Shown here in pieces: positions 54,351 through 63,285 of a DNA stretch of 64,000 nucleotides. The notes under the pieces were generated by a model. The model saw only the letters and a program-made list of their open reading frames with translations, was not told the origin of the DNA and ran no database searches. A program made the position numbers and the translations under genes. The first letter of the stretch is position 1. Each line of letters opens with the position of its first letter. Source of the stretch: an uncultured Bacteroidales bacterium (lineage in GTDB: Bacteria; Bacteroidota; Bacteroidia; Bacteroidales; UBA932); contig CAJOKD010000005.1 in assembly GCA_905235085.1 (NCBI GenBank), positions 124,001 to 188,000 of the forward strand, read 5' to 3'.

Positions 54351-54390
54351 ATTCCCGGGCACAGGAAATGGTCCTGTACCCGGGAATCTT
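54351..54390. terminator. Bidirectional terminator between convergent units
   Basis: ATTCCCGGG (54351-54359) and CCCGGGAAT (54379-54387) are perfect inverted copies with inner ACAGGA/TCCTGT pairs, one mismatch between; a CTTT tract follows on the plus strand. It separates the BACON remnant from tpiA. Confidence 0.85.
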
Positions 54391-54413
54391 TCGTACGGTT
54401 CTGGGAATAATCC

Positions 54414-55169
54414 CTAGAAACTGAGGGCGATGGCGATGAAATCGTCGGCCTTGAGAGCTGCACCTCCGATAAGACCTCCGTCGATGTCCTTCTGTGCGAA
54501 GAGTTCGACCGCGTTCGACGGTTTGCAGCTGCCTCCGTAGAGGATGGTAAGGTCTTCAGCGACCTCGGCGCCGAACTTCTCGCATACAACGGTGCGGATG
54601 CAAGCGTGGATTTCCTCGGCCTGCTCGGCAGTGGCGGTCTTGCCGGTACCGATGGCCCATACAGGCTCATATGCGACAACGACATTCGCCATATCCTCGG
54701 CGGTGAACTGGTAGAGGACGTTCACGATCTGTTCCTTGACGACATCGAAATGCCTTCCTTCTTCCCTCTCGGTCAGGTTCTCGCCTACGCAGAGGATCAC
54801 CTTGAGACCTGCAGCGAAAGCAAGCTTCATCTTCTCAACGAGCTTCTCATCGGTCTCACCATAATACTGCCTTCTCTCGGAATGACCGAGGATGGTGTAG
54901 GTACAACCTACGGACGCAAGCATATCAGCAGAAATCTCACCTGTGTAGGCACCCTTGGCGTGGTCTGCGCAGTTCTGGGCGGAGAGGACGACCTTGGAAC
55001 CCTTCAGGACTTCGGCTACGGAAGCCAGATGGGTGAAAGGAGGAGCGACTACCAACTCGACGTTGGATGGGAGTTCCTTTGACTTTTCAACTACTGACTT
55101 TGCAAGTTCGACGCCTTCCGGGACGGTGGTGTTCATCTTCCAGTTACCGGCAACAATGTACTTTCTCAT
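54414..55169 (-). CDS. tpiA: Triosephosphate isomerase
   Basis: The 251-residue protein has the active-site NWKMN (Lys), ILGHSERR (His) and AYEPVWAIGTGKTA (catalytic Glu), and the phosphate-binding LYGGSCKPSNA and DGGLIGGAALK. It interconverts glyceraldehyde-3-phosphate and dihydroxyacetone phosphate in glycolysis. A -7 TAAATTTG lies at 55210-55217. It diverges from tyrS across a 107-nt region. Confidence 0.98.
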   Translation of the reverse strand: MRKYIVAGNWKMNTTVPEGVELAKSVVEKSKELPSNVELVVAPPFTHLASVAEVLKGSKVVLSAQNCADHAKGAYTGEISADMLASVGCTYTILGHSERRQYYGETDEKLVEKMKLAFAAGLKVILCVGENLTEREEGRHFDVVKEQIVNVLYQFTAEDMANVVVAYEPVWAIGTGKTATAEQAEEIHACIRTVVCEKFGAEVAEDLTILYGGSCKPSNAVELFAQKDIDGGLIGGAALKADDFIAIALSF

Positions 55170-55209
55170 ATTCTTTGATCTTTGGTTTGTTTATTTCGTT
55201 CACGGACTG

Positions 55210-55217
55210 CAAATTTA
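55210..55217 (-). promoter_or_regulatory. -7 element of tpiA
   Basis: The minus strand reads TAAATTTG, 40 nt before the tpiA ATG; -33 not evident. Confidence 0.55.
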
Positions 55218-55230
55218 ACTTATTTTTGCC

Positions 55231-55238
55231 TAACTTTG
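55231..55238 (+). promoter_or_regulatory. -7 element of tyrS
   Basis: TAACTTTG, 38 nt before the tyrS ATG; the two divergent -7 boxes are only 13 nt apart, the same spacing as at 26062-26090. Confidence 0.55.
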
Positions 55239-55276
55239 CGAACTATTTTCAAGATATAAGACAACATTGACATAAG

Positions 55277-56569
55277 ATGAAGAATTTTGTTGAGGAACTC
55301 AAGTGGAGAGGAATGATCCAGGACATTATGCCTGGTACGGAAGAGAAACTCCTGGAAGGCCCGCAGGCTGCCTACGTCGGGATAGACCCGACGGCTGATT
55401 CGCTGCACATCGGGCATCTCGTAAGCATAATGATCCTCAAGCACTTCCAGCAGTGCGGCCACAAGCCTTATGCACTTATCGGTGGCGCCACCGGAATGAT
55501 CGGTGACCCGTCGATGAAGTCTCAGGAAAGGAACCTGCTGGACGAGGAAACCCTCAACCACAACATTGAGGGCATCAGGGCTCAGCTCTCCAAGATCCTG
55601 GATTTCGGATCCGACGCTCCCAACAAGGCGGAGCTCGTCAACAACTACGAATGGATGAAGGATTATTCATTCCTCAATTTCATCCGCGACATCGGCAAGC
55701 ACATCACGGTCAACTATATGATGGCCAAGGATTCCGTAAAAAAGCGCCTTTCCAGCGAATCCAGAGAAGGTATGTCCTTCACCGAATTCAGCTACCAGCT
55801 TCTCCAGGGATACGATTTCCTCTGGCTATATGAGCACAAGGGAGTACGTCTCCAGCTCGGAGGAAGCGACCAGTGGGGCAACATCACCACCGGAGTCGAG
55901 CTGATCCGCAGGATGCTGGGCAAGACCGACGCTTACGCTATGACCTGCCCACTCGTCAAGAAGGCTGACGGAACCAAGTTCGGAAAGACAGAGAAAGGCA
56001 ATATCTGGCTCGATCCGGAGAGGACTTCCCCGTACGAATTCTACCAGTTCTGGCTCAACGTCAGCGACGAAGATGCCGAGAGGTACATAAAGATATTCAC
56101 GATGCTGGACAAGGCAACCATAGATGCTGCCATCGAGGAACATCGCCAGGATCCTGGCCGCAGGTCTCTCCAGCAGCTCCTTGCCAAGGAAATCACCACG
56201 ATGATCCACGGTGCCGATGAATATGAGAACGCTGTTTCAGCCTCCAGGATGCTGTTCGGCAACTCAACTTCCGAAGCTCTCCGCAAGCTCGACGAGAAAA
56301 CCTTCCTGGCCGTATTCAGCGGCGTACCTACCTTCGACCTCCCGAAGTCCGAACTGCCTTGCAACATCCTCGACTTCCTTGCCGTGAAGACTCAGGTCTT
56401 CCCTTCCAAGGGCGAAGCCAGGAAGATGACGACCGGAGGCGGCGTGTCCATCAACAAGGACAAGGTGACCGACACCGAATATGAGATCTCGGAGAAGGAC
56501 ATCGTGGACGGGAAGTACATCCTGGCCCAGAAAGGCAAGAAGAACTACTTCATAATCAATATAATCTAA
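55277..56569 (+). CDS. tyrS: Tyrosyl-tRNA synthetase
   Basis: The 430-residue class I synthetase has SLHIGHL (HIGH motif), [11 protein letters not shown], the tyrosine-binding [11 protein letters not shown], and [11 protein letters not shown] (the KMSKS equivalent, KFGKT). A C-terminal S4-like RNA-binding domain occupies about residues 355-430 ([22 protein letters not shown]). It charges tRNA-Tyr. rbfA starts 12 nt after its stop and is likely co-transcribed. Confidence 0.97.
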   Translation: MKNFVEELKWRGMIQDIMPGTEEKLLEGPQAAYVGIDPTADSLHIGHLVSIMILKHFQQCGHKPYALIGGATGMIGDPSMKSQERNLLDEETLNHNIEGIRAQLSKILDFGSDAPNKAELVNNYEWMKDYSFLNFIRDIGKHITVNYMMAKDSVKKRLSSESREGMSFTEFSYQLLQGYDFLWLYEHKGVRLQLGGSDQWGNITTGVELIRRMLGKTDAYAMTCPLVKKADGTKFGKTEKGNIWLDPERTSPYEFYQFWLNVSDEDAERYIKIFTMLDKATIDAAIEEHRQDPGRRSLQQLLAKEITTMIHGADEYENAVSASRMLFGNSTSEALRKLDEKTFLAVFSGVPTFDLPKSELPCNILDFLAVKTQVFPSKGEARKMTTGGGVSINKDKVTDTEYEISEKDIVDGKYILAQKGKKNYFIINII

Positions 56570-56581
56570 ACACTCGGAACT

Positions 56582-56929
56582 ATGGAAAAACAAGCCAGCA
56601 CAAGGCAGCTCAAGGTTGCGCGCGAGATCCAGAAGGACCTCGCCGAGATCATCAGGAGCAAGGGAATGGCATATTTCGACGGATCCATGGTCACGGTCAG
56701 CGAAGTCAGGGTCAGCCCTGACCTTTCTATCGCAAAGACCTACGTCAGCATATTCCCTTCAGCCAATGCAGAATCAGTGATGGGGATTCTGGAGGCGAAC
56801 ATCAGGGAGCTCAGGGGCGAACTTGGAAGGAAGGTCGGCAAGCAGCTCCGCATCGTGCCGGAGATAGTTTTCTACCTCGACACTTCCCTCGACTACGCCG
56901 AACATATCGAAGAACTCCTGAAAAAGTAG
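56582..56929 (+). CDS. rbfA: Ribosome-binding factor A
   Basis: The 115-residue protein has the KH-like RbfA fold: RQLKVAREIQKDLAEIIRS, VTVSEVRVSPDLSIAKTYVSIFP and a terminal RIVPEIVFYLDTSLDYAEHIEELL. RbfA binds immature 30S subunits and helps 16S rRNA 5' end maturation and cold adaptation. Its length matches the family. It forms an operon with tyrS and converges on the ABC ATPase gene 49 nt downstream. Confidence 0.93.
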   Translation: MEKQASTRQLKVAREIQKDLAEIIRSKGMAYFDGSMVTVSEVRVSPDLSIAKTYVSIFPSANAESVMGILEANIRELRGELGRKVGKQLRIVPEIVFYLDTSLDYAEHIEELLKK

Positions 56930-56978
56930 ATCCTGAGGTCGCATACGCGCCTCAGGATGACGGAAACAATCAGAAAAG

Positions 56979-57569
56979 TTACAGACAGAGGACGTTGTCT
57001 GAATACAAGGCACCGTCGTGGATGTCGTGGGTCGAGAAGAGAACCGTGACTCCGGTGTCGTGAGCAAGGTGCTGGAGGGTCTTCAGGACCATAACCCTGT
57101 TCTCCACATCCAGGAAGGCCGTAGGCTCGTCAAGCATCAGCACGTTGGCCTTGCGGGTAAGCGCCGCAGCTATACAGGCTATCTGGAACTCTCCGTCACT
57201 GATGCAGCTTATATCCTTGGCGGCAAGGACTTCCAGTTCCATCATCCTCATAGCATTCTCGAAAGCCTTCTCCGCATCATTGCCAGGTCTACGGAAAGAA
57301 CCATATTCGGAGAGCATTCCGGTACGGATGAATTCGGCGACGGTGAACCCTTTCACCTTCGGGATACGGGTCGGCACAAGTATCACCTCTCCCCCGGCCT
57401 CGAAGGTACCGGAAAGAGGTTGCAGTAGGCCGGCAAGGGTTTTCATCAAGGTCGTCTTTCCGCTGCCGTTCCTTCCCCTGAGCATCACGCATTCGCCGTC
57501 CGCGAAAGAGAATGACAGCGGTCCCTGGACAGCTCCGTATCTGATGACTATGTCTGACGCCCGTATCAT
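56979..57569 (-). CDS. ABC transporter ATPase of FecCD type (short, unusual signature motif)
   Basis: The 196-residue ATPase has Walker A GRNGSGKTT (about residues 32-40), Walker B VLMLDEP and the H-loop STHDIHD. The signature motif reads ISDGE instead of LSGGQ/E, an Asp replacing the first Gly. At 196 residues it is shorter than FecE/BtuD-type ATPases (about 250), lacking the usual C-terminal tail. It overlaps the permease gene by 4 nt (ATGA). Together they would import a siderophore, cobalamin or haem-like compound, but no substrate-binding protein lies next to them. Confidence 0.85.
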   Translation of the reverse strand: MIRASDIVIRYGAVQGPLSFSFADGECVMLRGRNGSGKTTLMKTLAGLLQPLSGTFEAGGEVILVPTRIPKVKGFTVAEFIRTGMLSEYGSFRRPGNDAEKAFENAMRMMELEVLAAKDISCISDGEFQIACIAAALTRKANVLMLDEPTAFLDVENRVMVLKTLQHLAHDTGVTVLFSTHDIHDGALYSDNVLCL

Positions 57570-58546
57570 CTTGTCCTGGTTTCATTTCGGGAATCCCGGC
57601 GCAGTCCGGACCCGGGGAAAAGTATGACGAATATTATCGGAATACCTATTATGGCCACAGTGCTGCCTACCGGAAGAGGAGTCGGGAAAGCCTGGGAAAG
57701 GATATCCGCGATCAGTGACAGGCCGGCACCGATAAGCATAGAAGCGGGAATGGTCCTCAGGTGCACCGAAGAACCAGTGACGGCCCTGGCAATATGAGGT
57801 GCGACGATTCCTACAAAGCCAAGAGGACCGCAGAAGGCAGTCACTGCAGCGGCGATCAGACAGCTTCCTATCATCGATATTATCCTGATCCGTGAAGGAT
57901 CGGCTCCCGCCATATATGCATACTCATCTCCGAACAGGGCAAGGTCAAGTCCACGGTTGTTCAGGAGGGCCAGCACAAGCCCTATCGCCAGCGCACCTGC
58001 GATTATGGCGATCCCCGCAGGTCCGTTGCCGGTGAAACTGCCTGCAGACCAGCTGTAGAACACCTTCAGGCTCTCTGCATTGGCGGAATATTCAAGTATA
58101 GATGTCAATGCGCTGAATACGAATCCCAGCATCACACCGAAGACAAGGAGAGTGGTAGCAGCCTGGAACCTGGAGGCGACCAGCATTACCAGGCAGGATG
58201 TAAGCAGCGCCCCGATGAAAGCTGCCGAGACTATAGTCAGACCCGAAAGGGCTGCGGGAAGAGATGTGCCTACCAGAAGTGTAGCTGCAGCGGCACCGGT
58301 CCCTGCTCCGGCACTTACTCCCATTATATGCGGATCAGCAAGAGGATTGCGGAAGAGGCTCTGCATCTGGAGTCCAGCAAGCGCGAGGGAGGCTCCTGCA
58401 AGCAGCGCAGTGAGCATCCTCGGAAGCCTGATCTTCAGGAATACCGTGGAATCCAGATCAGACAGGCCGATTCCTCCCACGCACAGGTCTGCAGCCGCAA
58501 GGAGCACGACTGCCAGAAGGATAAGGTATGAACGGCGGACTCTCAC
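57566..58546 (-). CDS. FecCD-family ABC permease
   Basis: The 326-residue integral membrane protein has about ten spans and the FecCD motifs RLPRMLTALLAGASLALAGLQMQSLFRNPLADPHIMGVS, a Gly-rich GAGTGAAAA loop, and FVGIVAPHIAR with the coupling region followed by LPVGSTVAIIGIPIIF. I choose GTG at 58546 (MRVRRSYLILL) because it gives the normal family length and lies about 20 nt downstream of a -7 box; longer frames have no homology. It pairs with the downstream ATPase. The substrate is likely an iron chelate or cobalamin (family knowledge). Confidence 0.88.
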   Translation of the reverse strand: MRVRRSYLILLAVVLLAAADLCVGGIGLSDLDSTVFLKIRLPRMLTALLAGASLALAGLQMQSLFRNPLADPHIMGVSAGAGTGAAAATLLVGTSLPAALSGLTIVSAAFIGALLTSCLVMLVASRFQAATTLLVFGVMLGFVFSALTSILEYSANAESLKVFYSWSAGSFTGNGPAGIAIIAGALAIGLVLALLNNRGLDLALFGDEYAYMAGADPSRIRIISMIGSCLIAAAVTAFCGPLGFVGIVAPHIARAVTGSSVHLRTIPASMLIGAGLSLIADILSQAFPTPLPVGSTVAIIGIPIIFVILFPGSGLRRDSRNETRTR

Positions 58547-58567
58547 GTATCGTCTGCTACAGCATTC

Positions 58568-58575
58568 CAAAGTTA
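58568..58575 (-). promoter_or_regulatory. -7 element of the FecCD permease operon
   Basis: The minus strand reads TAACTTTG. It lies downstream of any longer permease start, so it fixes the GTG at 58546. No Fur-like box was recognised. Confidence 0.5.
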
Positions 58576-58585
58576 GCGATAATTG

Positions 58586-58617
58586 TTTGTTTATCCGGCA
58601 ATTTCTGATTAAATTTA
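58586..58617 (+). promoter_or_regulatory. Promoter of the C1 peptidase gene
   Basis: TTTG (58586-58589), 20 nt, TAAATTTA (58610-58617), one base off consensus. The leader is about 30 nt. Confidence 0.6.
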
Positions 58618-58650
58618 CCCGATAGGAATAACCCGATAACATCAATCGAT

Positions 58651-60048
58651 ATGCAAAGAAGAACGATCATCATCGCAGCAGCCATTGCGCTTCTTGCGAG
58701 CGGCACGGCAACGGCACAGCAGAAATCCGATCCTAAGGGAGGCATCTCTACGGAAATGTTCAAGGAAATAAAGAAAGGCTATCAAGGAACCGCCTCAGAC
58801 AAAGCCATACGCAACGCCCTCAACACCACCGGAATCAACGTTCTGGCAGCGAATGCGGAAAACGCAGCGATGATAGACACCCATTTCTCCGACCAGGTCA
58901 AGACCAAAGGACGCACCGACCAAAAATCTTCCGGCCGCTGCTGGCTGTTCTCAGGACTCAATGTTCTCAGGTCCAAGATGATAGACAAATATGACCTGGG
59001 CAACTTCACTTTCTCCCAGAACTATGTTTTCTTTTTCGACCAGCTGGAGAAAGCCAACCTCTTCCTCCAGGGCGTCATCGACACCAAGGACAAGGGTTTC
59101 GATGACCGTGAAGTAGACTGGCTTTTCCACCACCCTATCGGAGACGGCGGACAGTTCACCGGAGTCGCCAACCTGATTATGAAATACGGAGTTGTTCCGT
59201 CTGAAGTGATGCCGGAGACTTACTGTTCCAACAACACTTCGCAGATGCGCACCCAGTTGTCCACCAAACTCCGCGAATTCGGTCTCAAGCTCCGCGACGC
59301 AAAGCCGAAGGAATGCCAGCAGATGAAGACCGCAATGCTTCAGGAAATTTACAGGATACTGGCTATCTGCCTCGGCGAGCCGCCTGCACAGTTCGAATGG
59401 ACGATGCGCAACTCGAAGGACGAAGCCGTGAGCACCAAGACCTATACCCCGAAGTCCTTCTACGATGAATACATCGGTACTGACCTGAACAACAGCTACG
59501 TGATGCTGATGAACGATCCAAGCCGCGAATACGGGAAGGTCTATGAAATCCAGTACGACAGGCACGTCTACGACGGGCAGAACTGGGTATATATCAACCT
59601 TCCTGTGGAAAGGATCAAGGAAATCGCCATCGCATCCATCAAGGACAATACCGCTATGTATTTCTCCTGCGACGTAGGCAAGTTTAGCGACCGCCAGAAA
59701 GGCACATTGGACCTCAAGAACTTCGACTACGGCTCGCTGTTCGGCACCACCTTCCCGATGGACAAGAAGCAGAGGGTTCTGACCCACGCCAGCGGTTCAT
59801 CCCACGCTATGACCCTCATTGCCGTGGACATCAAGGACGGAAAGCCTGTCAAGTGGATGGTTGAGAACAGCTGGGGAGCCAACTCGGGCTACAAGGGCAA
59901 TATGATAATGACAGATGAATGGTTCAACGAGTATATGTTCCGCCTCGTAGCGGAAAAGAAATACGTCCCAGCGGACATTTTGGCGATGATGAGCCAGAAA
60001 CCTATCCTCCTCCCTGCGTGGGACCCTATGTTCTTGCCGGAGGAATAA
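58651..60048 (+). CDS. Exported C1-family aminopeptidase C (bleomycin hydrolase-like)
   Basis: The 465-residue product has a signal peptide ending ATAQ (about residue 23). The papain-like active site is complete: QKSSGRCWLFSG (Cys97), SSHAMTLIAVD (His385) and VENSWG (Asn406). Bleomycin hydrolase/PepC enzymes are usually cytoplasmic hexamers; an exported form is typical of Bacteroidota. It trims peptides in the periplasm. Gene order: it diverges from the FecCD permease and is followed after 15 nt by polA, so it may contribute to polA expression. Confidence 0.93.
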   Translation: MQRRTIIIAAAIALLASGTATAQQKSDPKGGISTEMFKEIKKGYQGTASDKAIRNALNTTGINVLAANAENAAMIDTHFSDQVKTKGRTDQKSSGRCWLFSGLNVLRSKMIDKYDLGNFTFSQNYVFFFDQLEKANLFLQGVIDTKDKGFDDREVDWLFHHPIGDGGQFTGVANLIMKYGVVPSEVMPETYCSNNTSQMRTQLSTKLREFGLKLRDAKPKECQQMKTAMLQEIYRILAICLGEPPAQFEWTMRNSKDEAVSTKTYTPKSFYDEYIGTDLNNSYVMLMNDPSREYGKVYEIQYDRHVYDGQNWVYINLPVERIKEIAIASIKDNTAMYFSCDVGKFSDRQKGTLDLKNFDYGSLFGTTFPMDKKQRVLTHASGSSHAMTLIAVDIKDGKPVKWMVENSWGANSGYKGNMIMTDEWFNEYMFRLVAEKKYVPADILAMMSQKPILLPAWDPMFLPEE

Positions 60049-60063
60049 GAGAAACCAGGAAGG

Positions 60064-62712
60064 ATGCCAAGCAAAATATTCTTCATCGACGGACACGCTC
60101 TGGTGTTCAAGATGTATTATGCCTTCTTCAGGAGGCCGATGATCAACTCCAAGGGAGCTGATATGTCCATCTTGTTCGGATTCACCAAATACATCCTGGA
60201 ACTTATCGAGCGTGAGAAACCTGAATACCTCGCCGTGGCCTTCGACCCGCCGGGAGGTACCTTCAGGAACGCGATGTTCCCTGAATACAAGGCCAACAGG
60301 GCCGAAACTCCGCAACTTGTCATAGATGCCCTCGAGCCGCTGATGGAGCTCTGCAGGGCAATGAATATCACGACTCTTATGATGCCGGGATTCGAAGCGG
60401 ACGACGTTATCGGTTCTGCTGCGAAGAGGTGCGCCGCAGAAGGTCTCGACGTCTATATGGTCACCCCGGACAAGGACTACGGCCAGCTGGTCGAGGACCA
60501 TATCTGGCAGTACAAGCCGGGCAAGTCAGGTGGAGACGACGAGGTCCTGGGCGTGGAGCAGATATGCGCCAAATACGGGATCCAGTCCCCTCTCCAGGTC
60601 ATAGAGATGCTGACCATTTGCGGAGACACGGCCGACAACGTGCCGGGAGTCAAGGGAGTGGGAGAAGTCGGAGCCGGCAAGCTGGTTGCCAAATACGGCA
60701 GCGTAAAAGGGATTTACGAGCATCTGGATGAACTCTCCCCGAAGCAGAAGGCGATGTTCGAGGAGGCAGAAAGCCATATATGGCTCAGCCACGAACTCGT
60801 CACCATCAAGACGGACATCGAGATAGGAGTGAGCACCGAAGAAATGAAGGTGGACCAGGCCTATGCTCCCCAACTGGCGGACTTGTTCGAAAAATACGAG
60901 TTCAACTCCCTGAAACGTTATCTCGGGAATACCCCAGCCGTCTTGAAGAAAGAAGAGAAACACTTGGATATCAACAGAGTAACCCCTTCCGAAGTCGCCA
61001 GGGCGGCTAGAAAAGCCGGTATCTGTTCAATCATAGTGGAGGGTGCCGACGGAGGAATATTCACAAAGACCAGGAGGATCATCGCGGCTGCACCCGAGGG
61101 GGGAACTTTCAAGTTCGCCGAGGGAGGCTGCAAGGATTTCAAGGCCCTGCTCGAAGATGCTTCAGTAGCCAAATGCGGGGACGACCTCAAACGTCAGATG
61201 AACATACTGGCGGCAGGTGGAGTCAGCCTCCAGGGGAAACTGGACGACATCCCTCTGATGCACTATATCCTCGATCCGGAGAAGAGCCACAAGACAGCTA
61301 TCCTTGCGAGCAGCTTCCTGGGCCTGTCCCTGGAGCCTTCGGAAGACCATGGAGCTGTTGCCACGGGTTCCTTGTTCGATGATATTCCTTCCGACGAAAT
61401 ACTAGCAGACAGGAGCAAGGAAGCGGCTGCCCTGCTGCTGCTCAGCGAAAAGCTTTCAGAAGAACTTGACAAGGCCGGGACGAGGAAACTCTACGACGAT
61501 ATGGAGGAACCTCTCGTGAAGGTCCTTTCAAAGATGGAAAGGAACGGCGTACGTGTAGACCTGGAATCCCTTAAGGATTTCACTTGGCAGCTCCGCAGCG
61601 AGATGACCGCCCGTGAGGCAAGGGTGCGCGAACTGGCCGGAGACCCATCTCTCAACGTCAGCTCTCCGAAACAGATCGGCGAACTCCTCTTCGGCAAGCT
61701 CAAACTGGCATCCAAACCGAAGAAGAACAGCAACGGCACCTATTCCACCGACGAGACAACCCTGCTCGAGATAATCGACAGGCACCCCGTAGTCGAGGAA
61801 ATACTTGAATTCAGGGCCGTTAAGAAGCTCCTGTCGACTTATATCGAGCCGTTCCCCGGCTACATAGATCCTTCCGACGGGAAAGTCCACACCACGTTCA
61901 ACCAGGCTCTCACGGCCACGGGAAGGCTGAGTTCCTCCAATCCGAACCTGCAGAATATCCCGATACGGACCGAGAGAGGGAAAGAAATCCGGAAGGCCTT
62001 CGTTCCAAGCACACCTGACGGGCTGATTCTGTCGGCGGACTATTCCCAGATCGAACTGCGGATAATGGCCCACCTGAGTTGCGACAAGCACCTGATAAAA
62101 GCCTTCAAGGAAGGTCTGGACATCCACGCCGCCACGGCTGCGAAAATATTCAGGATACCGCACGAGGAAGTGACACAGGATATGCGCCGGATAGCAAAGA
62201 CTGCCAACTTCGGCATAATGTACGGCATATCAGCCTTCGGTCTGGCTCAGCGGCTCAGGATATCCAGAAAGGATGCGCAGAAAGTCATCGATGACTATTT
62301 CGCTGGCTTCCCATCCATCCTCTCCTTCATCGAAGACACTAAGGCCGCAGCGCGTGAGACCGGCTATGTCGAGACGCTTTTCGGTCGCAGGAGATATATA
62401 CCCGACATCAATTCGAAGAACGGAACCGTGCGTGCCCTCGCAGAGAGGAATGCCGTCAATGCCCCTATCCAGGGCACCTCTGCCGACATCATAAAACTGG
62501 CGATGACAGCAGTTGACTCCAAGATAGAAGAAGCCGGACTGAAGTCACGTATGGTACTCCAGATCCACGATGAACTTGTGTTCGATACAGTCCCCGAGGA
62601 GATCGAAGCATTGAAGGAAATCGTTGTCGGACAGATGGAAAACGTAGTGAAACTGAGCGTTCCGCTCACAGTAGAATGCAACTATGGAAAGAACTGGCTC
62701 GAAGCCCATTGA
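60064..62712 (+). CDS. polA: DNA polymerase I (proofreading domain degenerate)
   Basis: The 882-residue protein has an N-terminal 5'-3' nuclease (about residues 1-285; FFIDGHALVFKMYYAF, GFEADDVIGS, TPDKDYGQLV, GDTADNVPGVKGVG) and a family A polymerase domain with DYSQIELR (motif A), RRIAKTANFGIMYG (motif B) and QIHDELVF (motif C). Between them the 3'-5' exonuclease region lacks the DxE of Exo I (there is SIIVEGADGG) and the YxxxD of Exo III, although a KCGDDLKRQ-like Exo II remains, so proofreading is probably lost. It replaces RNA primers and fills repair gaps. The stop overlaps the sigma factor gene by 29 nt. Confidence 0.96.
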   Translation: MPSKIFFIDGHALVFKMYYAFFRRPMINSKGADMSILFGFTKYILELIEREKPEYLAVAFDPPGGTFRNAMFPEYKANRAETPQLVIDALEPLMELCRAMNITTLMMPGFEADDVIGSAAKRCAAEGLDVYMVTPDKDYGQLVEDHIWQYKPGKSGGDDEVLGVEQICAKYGIQSPLQVIEMLTICGDTADNVPGVKGVGEVGAGKLVAKYGSVKGIYEHLDELSPKQKAMFEEAESHIWLSHELVTIKTDIEIGVSTEEMKVDQAYAPQLADLFEKYEFNSLKRYLGNTPAVLKKEEKHLDINRVTPSEVARAARKAGICSIIVEGADGGIFTKTRRIIAAAPEGGTFKFAEGGCKDFKALLEDASVAKCGDDLKRQMNILAAGGVSLQGKLDDIPLMHYILDPEKSHKTAILASSFLGLSLEPSEDHGAVATGSLFDDIPSDEILADRSKEAAALLLLSEKLSEELDKAGTRKLYDDMEEPLVKVLSKMERNGVRVDLESLKDFTWQLRSEMTAREARVRELAGDPSLNVSSPKQIGELLFGKLKLASKPKKNSNGTYSTDETTLLEIIDRHPVVEEILEFRAVKKLLSTYIEPFPGYIDPSDGKVHTTFNQALTATGRLSSSNPNLQNIPIRTERGKEIRKAFVPSTPDGLILSADYSQIELRIMAHLSCDKHLIKAFKEGLDIHAATAAKIFRIPHEEVTQDMRRIAKTANFGIMYGISAFGLAQRLRISRKDAQKVIDDYFAGFPSILSFIEDTKAAARETGYVETLFGRRRYIPDINSKNGTVRALAERNAVNAPIQGTSADIIKLAMTAVDSKIEEAGLKSRMVLQIHDELVFDTVPEEIEALKEIVVGQMENVVKLSVPLTVECNYGKNWLEAH

Positions 62713-63283
62713 TGAGCTGATAATCCTGGCGAAGAACGGCAACGGACTGGCTTTCACCGCCCTCTGGGACAGGCATATCGACCAGCTCCGTTCATACCTC
62801 AACACCCAGTTCAAGAACCTTGACGAGTATTCCGTCGAGGATATATGCTCGCGCAGTTTCGAAAAAGCGTTCAGGAAGATCCACACATACGACCAGTCCA
62901 AGAGCCAGTTCCTGACCTGGCTCTGCACCATAGCCAGGAATACTGCACTGGATGTGCTGGAGGCCGAAAAACGAAGCCGCCCGGCCGCACATTTGGTTTC
63001 CCTTGACGATGCAGGACAGGCATCCAGTGCGGAAGGCATTCCGGACCAGACCGACGACGCCCTCAACTCTTTGATCAGGACGGAATATGAAGAAGAGAGG
63101 ATCAAGTACATAGACCGGCTTCCGGAACTGTACCGTGAAGTCTCCAGAAGGCGCCTGATAGACGGGATGAAGTACAACGAGATAGCAGAAAGCCTCGACT
63201 TGGAGCTGAACACCGTAAAGACACGGTTGAGGCGCGCGAAGCAGATAATGGACGAGCTGCGCGCAAGAGATGAGGAGGAATAG
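62684..63283 (+). CDS. ECF-type RNA polymerase sigma factor
   Basis: The 199-residue protein has a sigma region 2 (about residues 20-95; FTALWDRHIDQLRSYL, FLTWLCTIARNTALDVLE) and a sigma region 4 (about 140-195; LPELYREVSRRRLIDGMKYNEIAESLDLELNTVKTRLRRAK), joined by a polar linker of about 45 residues. It should direct RNA polymerase to a small regulon. No anti-sigma factor gene is adjacent, in contrast to typical FecI-like units. The ATG lies 29 nt inside polA; no downstream start gives a full region 2. rsmG follows after 2 nt. Confidence 0.9.
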   Translation: MERTGSKPIDELIILAKNGNGLAFTALWDRHIDQLRSYLNTQFKNLDEYSVEDICSRSFEKAFRKIHTYDQSKSQFLTWLCTIARNTALDVLEAEKRSRPAAHLVSLDDAGQASSAEGIPDQTDDALNSLIRTEYEEERIKYIDRLPELYREVSRRRLIDGMKYNEIAESLDLELNTVKTRLRRAKQIMDELRARDEEE

Positions 63284-63285
63284 GA

